This document shows positions 54,571 through 64,000 of a DNA stretch of 64,000 nt, one piece after another (within the stretch, counting starts at the first letter, position 1; the number at the start of each line of letters is the position of its first letter). The stretch covers positions 4,402,774 to 4,466,773 of the forward strand of contig FN649743.1 in NCBI GenBank assembly GCA_000310025.1, given 5' to 3'. Both the position numbers and the translations under genes were made by a program. The DNA is from Ectocarpus siliculosus. Taxonomy: Eukaryota > Sar > Phaeophyceae > Ectocarpales > Ectocarpaceae. The notes beneath the pieces are model-generated. The model had not been told where the DNA came from and ran no database searches. It saw nothing but the letters and a program-made list of their open reading frames with translations.

Positions 54571-57500
54571 CTCTCATAGTGACCTTGTTGTGGCCTCCAT
54601 CTAGGAGATCTGTCGGTGAGTGCAAATCATCATGATCTGTCCCGACAGAGGTAGAACCGGCTACTCAGGCCAAAACGGATCGCGTTCAAGCACGGGTGCG
54701 CGTTCTCTAAGCATCATATGCCGAGGCGGAATAGCGATCAAACGCTCTGGTATGAGGATGGCGTGATGTTTGCCGTGCCGGAATGCAGCGCCGTATTCGA
54801 CTCGACGCCATTCGCATGGTGCGGGTGAGTGGGTAAGGCAGGTATGCCACTAGTTAAAGAGGAGCTACCAAGGGCTTCGGCGCCGGGACAATGGCAGTAC
54901 GGTAAGACACTTTGAGAGCGGGGTGGAGAAGCTCTTATCTGAAGAACTAACAAGTCGGTCCTTTGCCTTGTTCCGTTGAGTCCAGGCATTGTCTAGCTAC
55001 ATACGTAGGTGGTCGTGTGGAGGGGGTCAGTACTTGATTCTCGAACACTTTTGTCTTCATTCTCCATTAAGTAGTTGTTTGATCGAGCGCATTCGGTTCT
55101 GAGGTCCATGAAGAAGCCGCAGGCCAACGTTCGGTCACGGGGAACACTCAGCATCCCGACTCGAAGCAAGCCAAGGTACAGCGACAGTTCAGGGGTAAGC
55201 CTCCAATCCTGCTGCGATCAACCCAGTACTTAACCAAGGTAGAGAGGAGGAAACCATGTTTTTCTAGCGCATTGCCGTTTGAGACCATAAACGGCACCTA
55301 TTCCCGTCGGTTGTTGATCGCTCTACAACGTTGTTTGCGCGAACATGTCCTTCGTATCTTTCGAATCGGGTCTCTGGTCTGTGCCGAATCCAAGAACAAC
55401 TCTCGTTAGGTAGCGTTACACACGATCCAGGTCGAGGCAACATGGTGTATACCAATGGTGGTTCATGTTTGTCTGCTTCTCACCTTCTCGGTTTCGACAC
55501 CCGTAGGCGCGCTTGGTGCGGGCGCCTGGACGATGGGCTCGTCTCGGACAGTGTTCTCTGGCGTGACGCTGTCGCATGCAACTGAAGATGCCGGTAAGAC
55601 CTCTCCCGGGACAGGTGGCGTGTCATCCAAGAGGGTCCTGAACGCGGTCGGCGGTGACGTGCGAGCGCGAGGGTGAGGGCGAGGGGGGCGTCCAGAAGAG
55701 GTCAAGGCATGTTGCCACATTGGTTATTCAGAGGCAGCGTTGGATGCTGCTGAGAGAAAATGTGCGATATAGCTCCTTCACGAACGGACGCAATCCTATC
55801 AGCTTTCGACGCTTGGTGCTTGCAAGCACGGGCACCGGCGATCCCAAGTGTACAGGCTATGAGCACTCTTACAAGATGTGGTCCTAACCGCGTGCAATCG
55901 CCAGCCTTCGAGTTTGTCCAGGCAGGATACGTCAAAACGGAACGCTGCGATTACATGCTGGATGAATTGGCACGTACTGTATGTACGGGCTGACACGTGC
56001 TATCGTACATCAGGGAAGGTGCTCTGCACTCCTGCTGCACTAAGGCGGGGCTCACCGCTAAACCCATCGATCCGCATCGTTCAGAAAAGGGTTGGTCGGA
56101 GGTTCAGCACGGAATACTGGTGGCCACACTGCGGGTGGAGCAGCATTCTGTGCTCTCTCTGCAGTTTGCCCGAAGCCCAAAAGAGGGGAAGGGCCTGCAT
56201 GGAGGTGGAATGGATATTGTTCCTAGCCACTGGGAGTATAAAGTAAGCCCGAAAAATGCGAGACGAAACACTGCATATTGTAGTTTCTGCGTGTAGAGGA
56301 TGTTGTTTGGTGCACGGGCAGAACCGCCGAGCATGCAAAATCATCGGAACTCGAACTCAAACGCAGCATCTCACCCCGCGACGTCCACGCTTCTGGGGGC
56401 GTCATATTTCGCGGTGCCGCTGCCATCGGCCGTTGCCATCTTGCCGTCGTGGAGTCCTTCACCAGGGTCGCCGTTGGTAGCAGCTTCAGAGGCAGTAACG
56501 GGTACCTGATACGCCGACGTGCCTACGGGGCGGTCGACGTGTCCCGCTCGGGCCTGTTGTGCGTGCATGGGGTTTTGAAGGCATCGTTGTTGGAACAGGA
56601 ACGGAGTCAAAATCAATCACTTTGGCGAACACTGTTCGAAATTACCCTCCTCGGAGGGAGGGGTCGATCGCGCTTGAAAATATTTTCTGAACGAGGAAAT
56701 CTCCGAATGCGAAATTACACACAACGGTTGAACAGCGGGCACGCCGCGCGTATAGTCTACACAAAAAAACACGGGGCAGGGAGTTTATGGAAAGGGACGC
56801 GTGTCTGAGAGCTGTTTCGAGGGAGAAAGTGTGCTATGCACACCGGGTTAGCGAAGCAAGGGGGAAGAGTGTGATCAATCACCTTCGGGTGGAACCTTTA
56901 TACAAAGCAAGGATTTGCACATCACCTTGTTCTACAAGTAGAATAACCGCTCGGAGGTTTTCGCCTCTTCACGGCTGCTTGGCTACGCTGTGGTGTGAAG
57001 AATAGTGACCTAGTTGTAGCCTCCATCTGGCAAATCAACCTACAGATTGACCTGCTGCTGTGTCCTCTACAGCATGTAAGTATTCCATAGGCAACAATGT
57101 AGTCTGCTGCTGCCGTCTGTAGTGCTGTAGAGGCTGCGCCAAGAAGGGATGTTCGGGGTATGCATGAAAATCTTCCCAAAGACACGCCTTGGGGTCGCGG
57201 GGTGATGCCTGCCACCTCTCGGGGGTCTCTAAGCCCAGACAACATTCGCACACACAGAGCAACAGCAGCAGCGGCAGCCTCATTAGCGAAAATGCCAAGT
57301 ATCATCCGGGGATCCCCGGAGCATTATTTCCATGTCCCGGCCTACGCCTCATCGTACAACCTGTTGATCTCTTTGTAAATTTCCCCACACACTCCCCGCC
57401 CACTGCTGCAATAGCAACAACTCCCCCTCCCTCCCTACGGGCCCCGATTTTCGATTAGTGGGCTTATGCATGATGCGTGTGCGCTGGATGTTTCTCCGCA

Positions 57501-57825
57501 CGAAATGGACGATTAGAGGATTAGTCTGTACAACACTCCTAACCCGTTCGCGATCTTGTGTAGGTGCCTTTCTAGACTATATCTATCTCCCTCTCTGCCT
57601 CGCTTCCCCTTCCACCGGTCTGTCTGCATCGACAGCAGCCTACTTGTCTGTTCGCCTCCCTTTTTCACCCACCCGTGCGGCTCGCATTGCTGACGCCACA
57701 GCTTCCTCAGCGGCATCCAGCGAGGCCTCAAAGGCAGAGGAATCTAGCGCTTGAGCCAGGTTGTTGGTGACCATGAACAGCAGCAGGGCGATGATCGCGG
57801 AGAAGAAGTAACCGGCACGAGCCAT
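53606..57825 (-). CDS. Secreted alanine-rich protein, tandemly duplicated exon pairs
   Basis: Exon 57825-57673 starts at ATG and encodes a signal peptide (YFFSAIIALLLFMVTNNLAQ), then an Ala-rich helix (FEASLDAAEEAVASAMRAAR), donor gtgggtga. Exon 56553-56375 (QVPVTASEAATNGDPGEGLH, phase 0 to 2) can follow it. A related pair lies further on: 54194-54075 (FLDALAAAEDAAASARRPL, same phase and same donor string as exon 1) and 53766-53606 (VPVTAAGAATNGDPGEGLDE, phase 0 to 2). An exon at 55581-55484 (CDSVTPENTVRDEPIVQAP) has clear splice sites but an incompatible phase. So this is either one gene with missing exons or two tandem genes. No family recognised. Confidence 0.45.
56085..57015. repeat. Segmental duplication, proximal copy
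   Basis: Compact partner of 52870-54570. It contains exon 56553-56375 and the flanking gtgagatgctg donor context. Confidence 0.7.
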
Positions 57826-58485
57826 GTTGCCTATGTGCAAAGAGATTCGCTGCTCGATCTCGCCAACTGGGTTTGGTGATGCACGAGCTGGATTCTTAGA
57901 GTGGATCAGGCGTTAGCGTGATGACACCAAGAAGGGAGGATCACCGGTGTTGTGTGGGCGCTGTTGCCAAATATGCGGCGGAATCGGCCGTTTCGCCTTT
58001 TTTTTTTTACCAGACAGAAAACGCCTTGTGTCCCTTGCACAAATTGCCCTGGTGCACAAGCAAGCAGCCAGCAGCCCCCTTCCCCTGTGTCCCGCATGCT
58101 TTGGAACGCCCTGATTGGTCGGTCGCTCTATTGCTATATTGTACACTCCGCCCACTTTGTGTGTCGTCGTGCTGCTCTGCACCCGCGTGCTTGATGAGAC
58201 GTAGCCACAGGAGGCCGCTGCCGCTGGCGTAGCGCCTCCGCTTTCGTCCCAGTCGAGGTGGGCGATGCCTTCGACCTTTCCTCCCGGGTGCTGCGGCAGT
58301 GCTGCTGCTGGTGTGGATCGACCTGCCGAGCCTTGCCGTTGCCGCCCTTCACCACGCGGTTGCTGCTTCTTCAACGAAATCATGCGGCCATCTATTCCTC
58401 GTTCGAGATGGTGAGCCAGCTGCTCCGGACAGCGCGGCAGCGGAAGGGCTGCTGCTGTCTCGAGGGAGAGGGTTCATGGGCGCCA

Positions 58486-58679
58486 TCATGGTCGACCGAT
58501 CCAGCGGTGATCTTGTTCGCAGCCGGCATCGGCAGGGAGGAATGGTTGTCGATTCAAATTGTTGGTGTTTTCGCGGTGCCGCTGGACGTTGATGAAGATG
58601 ATGACGATGCCGACGACAACGCCACTGGTGGTGCTGTCGGGGGTGGAGGCGAAGAAGCACTGGTGGACAGGGACGTCCT
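58486..58679 (-). CDS. Terminal exon with a single membrane span
   Basis: Read on the minus strand from an AG acceptor at 58681-58680: CFFASTPDSTTSGVVVGIVI opens a hydrophobic span of about 17 residues. It is followed by the basic FINVQRHRENTNNLN and a tail of about 30 residues ending IGRP at TGA (58488-58486). This is the layout of the last exon of a type I membrane protein. The rest of the gene would lie to the right (59-60 kb), where no convincing exon was found. The plus strand is also open here, so the call is tentative. Confidence 0.35.
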
Positions 58680-58699
58680 CTCGTGAGTGTCTCGCGTGG

Positions 58700-60160
58700 G
58701 CTTCTTAAGAAGTGAATAGCGATCACCTGCATTCATGATTTTGGTCTGCCGAAAGATACATGTACGCCGTTTGCTGCCGTTTGCTGATGTTCGCTGCTGT
58801 AGTTTGCTCAGCATGCTTCGAATGTATCGGGTTTTCCGCCACAAACTGAAAAGACCCCACCACATCCCGTTCGACTACTGCGGGTATATCTCGAATGGGT
58901 AGTCTTTCTGCGCTTGTATTTATTTTTCCTTAATCGGGCCTGTGGTTTACGGCTGGTGTGCTCACGAAATAATGCACACCCGCCAGTGCGCGACACCTCA
59001 AGCGGGCGGAGTGTGGCGACCGACCAAAGCAGGGCTTTGAAATTCCAACCATGGGAGTCGGGCTTGTGTTCAGGAATTTCTTCAACTCCGTCGTTGACCA
59101 ATACCACGTTACAACATTTCGCGGCGCGTCTCGGCATCGCCGCAACCCGCTGCAGCAAGCAGTCGGTAGCGGCCGGTGTCCTTCGTGTCATTTACATTTA
59201 CCACCAACGAATGACAGAGACGTGGAGTGCTAAATAAACAGCAGAGCTGGTACTGAAAAGAGCCGTGCTGTTCAAGCCAAACTGATTTCGCCCCCATCAC
59301 GTGCTGGGCGCTCCAAACAAAGCTCAGTGCGCCGCGTAATGTGGGTGCTCTGCTGGCATGTACGTGTTGGTTGTTCCCGCCGAGCTCAAAGGGGTACAGT
59401 CAGTAGACAACTACTGCTCTACTACTGCTGTACTGTGAGGTAGATACTGAATACTGATGAAGCGTTGAAGTTGCAGGGCGTACAGTCTACATTGTACCAC
59501 TACAGTACATGTAGATACCTGTGAAGTAGAATACAGACTACAGACTGAACCTTTTCGCCGACAAGAGACGAGATGCAACACGGTTCATCGCACCTCCCCC
59601 CCCCCACCACCACCACGACCAAACCCTCGTTCAAAACGTGTCCATGTGTCCATACACACCGGAATGGATTTTTTTTTTTAAGTCTGGGGGGAAGTTCCTC
59701 CATGGAAAGGTCACCACGACAAGCGGGTTGAAAGGTTAACGTAACAACGGTTACCGTAGCAAAACCTTCAGACCAGACTCTACAAGTACAACCAGGTAGA
59801 GCAGAGTACAAGTGCTTCGGTGTATTTGTGTCTTGTGTCTTCCCTCAACGTATTTTCATGATACATGACGACGACACCAAGCAAGCACGATACCAATCTT
59901 TAAGGAGGTGTGCCCCTTTAGGGCCGTGCTGCAGGACCCTTGTTGGACCCTTGTTCCTACTGACCCTTGTTCCTACTGACCCTTGTTCCTGAGGCTGTAA
60001 GACTGTCTAGTTTCCAGGACCTACACTGCACACGTTACCTCTTGTGCCCTGGGCGCAGATACCTCCGGAGTCAGTCGCGGTTTTTGAAGGAAATACCGAC
60101 AAGTCGTAGACCCTACAGGTATGCATGGTGAGTTCCAAGGAAGGTATCGTAGGTGACAAT
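58700..60160. other. Spacer with short tandem repeats
   Basis: 59936-59993 repeats gacccttgttcctact about three times. 59390-59540 is rich in tacagtac/gtactgt motifs. A minus-strand frame around 59150-59005 has splice-like ends but no recognisable protein. Confidence 0.4.
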
Positions 60161-60331
60161 GGATACCATACCCCCTGGACCGATTTTCAACTCTCGATTG
60201 CCCCACGCGTTTTCGGAGAGCTCTCGACGAGACGGTTCCAACGCCGCCATTTTTCTGCGCCTTTGGTTGTGTGCATGTTCGCTGCAGAGTTGTCGAGCTT
60301 TGAAAATCGGTCCAGGGGGTGTGGTATATGG
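60161..60331. mobile_element. MITE, family 2, copy 2
   Basis: Inverted ends ATACCATACCCCCTGGACCG (from 60163) and its near-complement ending near 60330, with GATTTTCAA/TTGAAAATC continuing inward. Same family as 17794-17990. It is adjacent to the start of the inverted duplication copy B. Confidence 0.75.
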
Positions 60332-61204
60332 TCCATTCTCCTGCAACAACCCCACATTCCAATACGTGGGTCTAGGTGCAAACGACAACAACGGCGAGCG
60401 CCTAACCATAATTGGTAGGTGGCCCTCGCCATGTACTCATCGTTTGAACGTGCGGTACGCATGAAACCTCCAAAGGCACACGCTTGTTCGGACGCACAAC
60501 GGGTGTTCCGAGTACGCGCTACGCCTAGCGTAGGTGTTCCAAACCAGCCTGGGCTACACTTTTGCCTTGCCTTGGCGCCAATTCGTCGGGAATCAAGGGT
60601 CGGGAAAGGTAACATAGCTTTATCAGCAACAAAGGTATTGTTAATGGAGCATTACCCCCTTCGAAACAAACCTTTTCAGACCTGGGTACAAGAGCAGATA
60701 CCGAAGAAGCGGTGGGAGTCTGGGTGGGTGCTGGTAGTCTTGAGGCTCAGCTGCGGCTTGTGGCTCGGCCGTGCGACCATATATCCAGGCAGGCGTACGC
60801 ATTCTCAGGCCTGGGCACAAGAGCAGTCTAGGTGCTGCTGATGAAAGGCATTTAACAGGATGTATCGCGTAGACTCCTGAGATTGCGGCAGGACGCAAAA
60901 CTCGGCGTGCACGAGGTCTGTGGCGAATTTTATCCGTGAATAATTCATTCCGTACGTAAAAGACTTGAGGCTCTTTTGATTGCCCCCAATCTGGGGTGGC
61001 TCGGGCTCTTCCGTTACCCCGCTTGTACCAAGGGTTTAGAAATAGTATGAGGTCAACGGGATGCCCTATTTGGGAGACTGCGTGGCGTACTATGAACGAT
61101 CAGGACTTCCGTAGAGGATACTGACTTTTTCGTTCCCTCTTCCCCCTCCCCGCCGGGTTCGAACTTGGTCGATTCATGGCTGGAACTCGTATCTCTACGT
61201 CAGC

Positions 61205-61650
61205 GTCTCCGAATGATCGTCTGGGCTATTGTTCCACATCAGTTGGGGAAAACGTACATGAAATCATCATCACACGTAGGCGCACACGGGGGAAGACACG
61301 GACCGGCAGTCCCACCTTCGACTCTCGCAGCAGCAGACTCACGAGGCCGGGGGAGGCCCGCAGAAGTTGAACCGTCGCGATCAGGAAACACCGGTTCAGG
61401 CAACCGGTCTCGCTGCGGTTTGTGATTCACCGAAACGCCGTTCGAACGGCCTGATCGCGACGGTTCAACTTCTGCGGGCCTCCCCCGGCCTCGTGAGCCT
61501 GCTGCTGCGAGAGTCGAAGGTGGGACTGCCGGTACGTGTCTTCCCCCGTGTGCGCCTACGCGTGATGATGATTTCATGTATGTTTTCCCCAACTGATGCG
61601 GAACAATGGCCCAGACGATAATTTGGAAACCATTGCGCCGCACAGTAAGT
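61205..61650. repeat. Inverted repeat (foldback) with arms of about 180 bp
   Basis: Arms 61205-61385 and 61462-61650 are reverse complements (cgtctgggc(t/c)attgttcc...gcagaagttgaaccgtcgcgatcagg) around a spacer of about 76 bp. The corresponding place in copy A (43.57-43.76 kb) has one arm only. Confidence 0.85.
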
Positions 61651-61752
61651 AAGTGTCCATGCTTCGGGTCCAACGAACGTCGTGGTGCACAAGGGCATGA
61701 CCAGTCACCGGAAGTTTACCCACGATGCGACTCTCTCTCATGCGTTCTAGAT

Positions 61753-61753
<1 letters not shown>

Positions 61754-61790
<37 letters not shown>
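61754..61790 (+). repeat. (TTG)n trinucleotide repeat
   Basis: About twelve perfect units inside copy B of the inverted duplication. Confidence 0.95.
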
Positions 61791-63289
61791 CACCATCATC
61801 GCCGTCATCGTTGCAGTCGGTTGCGCGCAACTCCACGTCGCCGAGCTTCTTTGCCGTGCAGCCTGCACAAGTTGCCTACTTCAGTTGGGCTGATAGATTG
61901 GTCGTCTTGAAACCCATGTTATCGATGGCCCGGACAACAGCTTGAACAATACGGCGAGCGAGGGAATAGCTACTTGCCATTTCTCCCGTGGTTGGTTTTC
62001 CTTTCCATTTCTCCGACGGTTGGTTGTTGAATACTGATCGAATCATCTCTGTGTTGCAATGAATCGTGATGCAGCACGGCTGCTGGAGGGAGGACGCTTG
62101 TGGAGTGACCCCGCCCCTCGGACGTTGGAGGAGCTCCAAAACGACCTCCTCCTCCAGCTGGCGATGGTTCTCAAGGTGGGCCCAAGGCTGGTATTCGCGT
62201 GGTACGAGATAATATGTAATCTAGATGCTTGAAGATGTTGTTGTACCAGACTGCGTTCTAACGCCAGGTATGCTGGCTTGGGTAGTGGCGGCGGAGCAAG
62301 TCCCTTGCGATCGTAGAGCCAGGATGGAGATTTCCGACACGTTGCAGAACCGTTCAAAGCTGGAACAACGAATTTTTTGCCTACGTCCGTCGGTTGCGTG
62401 TGCTCGTTGTCCTTGCCGCGCAACCACTGCAGGTCTAACGATACGCATGTAGGTCATTTCGACGAACTCCTCGACATGTGTCATCGTAAACAGCGCCTCC
62501 GCCTCTATTTTCAGCCTGCTTGTCAGCCCATACAATGCTCCGCCATCTACAGCATGTATCTAACCGGCGCCCATTCCGTACATGAGATACCTCGTGTTCA
62601 CGTCATGTTTCGTTCTACATGGTTCCCGCTCGGTGGCCGCAACGGCACTGCGGGCTGGTAGCTGCTTCCCGGAGCAACCCATCCTCCGTCATCGATCATC
62701 GGAGGCAAAGTGCCTGCATGCATGTCCTACGCACATTGCGTCGATTGGTACTGCAAGCACATGAGTGTGGGGATGGATGCCTCTGTTGCAGTCGAGGCGA
62801 TCATCAGACGGCATCGGAAGTTTGGAATGTAGCCGGCGGCTGTCCTCTCACCCCCACCTACCGCCTGAACGAACGGCTGCCCCGAATACCCCGAAGACGA
62901 ACAGGGTGAATGTTGAGGCCTGCCGTATGGCGTGATACCGCCCGAGCGTTGTGGCATCGGTAGGGTCGTGTGTGAAGCCGGTGATAACTTCTTCGCGTCT
63001 GAGCTTCCCCGCCGAACGAACATCCGATTTGGGTATTCGCAAGGTACAGCTGTAGAACGATTCTCCTGGAGGTCTCCCAACTTTCCTAAACGTTTTCACG
63101 GAATGGGTCTGTGCTCTCGGCTGGTACTCTTGTCACGAGCTATTTTATTTGCCCTTACCGTAACCTTGACTCGAGTTCTCAGCCTTTCCTCGAACAACAG
63201 TACTACTAGAGGCAACTGTCAGCCGGCTCCTCCGGTCGCATTCAGCATGATTTTCGCTCCGGGCCTCGCCTTGTGCGCATGCTTCTCTC

Positions 63290-63712
63290 ATTCACGCAAG
63301 GCGACAGCACTTTAGACCGTCCGCTCGAAAAAGCAGGGATGGCGAATCCTTCCCGATCAGTGCTGTTGCAATCTTCTGTAGCAAGGATCGAAGGGTTACT
63401 GTATCTGCAGAGCCCTTTTGTTGCCATCACCCTGGGCATTGTTACCTCCGGGTCGAGAACGGAGAATATCGCCTCGATGAACACCTGAAGGGTCTCAACC
63501 GCGTCCTCCTGTCGTCTCGTTTTGACTTGCTGTTGTTCGCAAAAACGCAATGCCCAAGGTGATGATGGCAAGAGGGTACTGCAGATACAGTAGCCCTTCG
63601 ATCCTTGCTGCAGAAGATTGCAACAGCACTGATCGGAAAGGATTCGCCGCCCTTGCTTTTTCGAGCGGATAGTCCAAGTGTTGTCGCCTTGTGTGAATGA
63701 GGGCGCTCCTCG
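63290..63712. repeat. Inverted duplication with arms of about 155 bp
   Basis: Arms 63290-63445 and 63550-63712 are diverged reverse complements (ttcac(g/a)caaggcgaca...atcttct(g/a)(t/c)agcaaggatcgaag). It lies at the far end of copy B. Copy A has a single arm at 41.60-41.76 kb. Confidence 0.8.
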
Positions 63713-64000
63713 ACATTGAGAATTACTCCAAACACTTGAGTGCGGCGAGTGCAACGAAACACGCAGCACCACCGGCTAAACGTAGAATTTTGCAGTGAAA
63801 AGGTGCCCATTTTCTTCTCAGGCTTATATGTACGTACTTGGCGTCACGAACAAGAGTTATATCTGTAGAATGCTGCAGTTGGACGGTACCCATTGCTTCA
63901 CACGGCTTGTACAGTCTGTACTTGGTGTCACGAACAAAAACAAATGTTGACTCTTGTTTTCAGTAGATCTACTTCACGGACTGTGGTGCCTTCGTCTACG

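Larger units (their letters stand above)
60330..63920 (-). mobile_element. Inverted segmental duplication / repeat element, copy B (rearranged)
   Basis: 60.84-63.92 kb is the reverse complement of 41.45-44.13 kb. 60.33-60.67 kb matches the 5' flank of the repeat protein gene (46.46-46.10 kb, inverted). 60.67-60.84 kb matches its 3' end (44.18-44.35 kb) but in direct orientation. The coding body of about 1.7 kb is absent, and the 170-bp 3' segment is inverted relative to its surroundings. Confidence 0.65.

Overview
The window looks like nuclear DNA of a brown alga, most likely Ectocarpus or a relative (inference). Genes are broken into many short exons with GT-AG introns, GC content is moderate to high, and one gene carries one leucine-rich repeat (LRR) per exon, an arrangement described for Ectocarpus LRR genes. 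Introns and spacers are full of microsatellites, minisatellites, tRNA-derived SINEs, MITEs and LINE scraps. There is a 100-base assembly gap at 5948-6047. All exon models were built by hand from splice signals, intron phase and protein resemblance, with no transcript support.

Layout. 1-1834 (-): N-terminal part of a COQ6-like ubiquinone-biosynthesis monooxygenase, running off the left edge. 1835-6837: spacer with a CTG repeat, a SINE and an 88-bp inverted repeat around the gap. 6838-18986 (+): a complete 14-exon model (609 residues) joining a multi-pass membrane region to LRRs, seven of them on single 72- or 75-nt exons. 18987-26802: repeat-rich spacer with a 2.2-kb terminal-inverted-repeat transposon that holds two tandem LINE/tRNA-like units. 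26803-33299 (+): an 8-exon model (588 residues) of a type I membrane protein with two tryptophan-cysteine ectodomain modules and a long cytoplasmic tail. 33300-38049: spacer with a MITE and satellite-like tracts.

38050-41239 (-): C-terminal half of a diverged ubiquitin-specific protease. 41450-46460: one copy of a large inverted segmental duplication. Within it lies a gene (44183-46105, -) for a hydrophobic protein with 16 tandem cysteine-containing 17-18-residue repeats. 47719-48946 (-): a Dbp5/DDX19-like DEAD-box core in which the visible catalytic motifs are altered although the reading frame is open. 50085-51647 (-): an intronless multi-pass membrane protein with an internal duplication. 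52870-57825 (-): a segmentally duplicated, alanine-rich gene that starts with a signal peptide. 58486-58679 (-): a terminal exon with one membrane span. 60330-63920: the second, rearranged copy of the inverted duplication, which has lost the repeat-protein coding body.

No operon or pathway links these genes. The recurring theme is exon-modular membrane or secreted proteins (LRR, W-C modules, tandem repeats, duplicated exons) in DNA dense with mobile elements, together with two diverged relatives of housekeeping enzymes (USP and DEAD-box). The strongest candidates for something new are the membrane-LRR gene, the W-C receptor-like gene and the motif-less DEAD-box protein.
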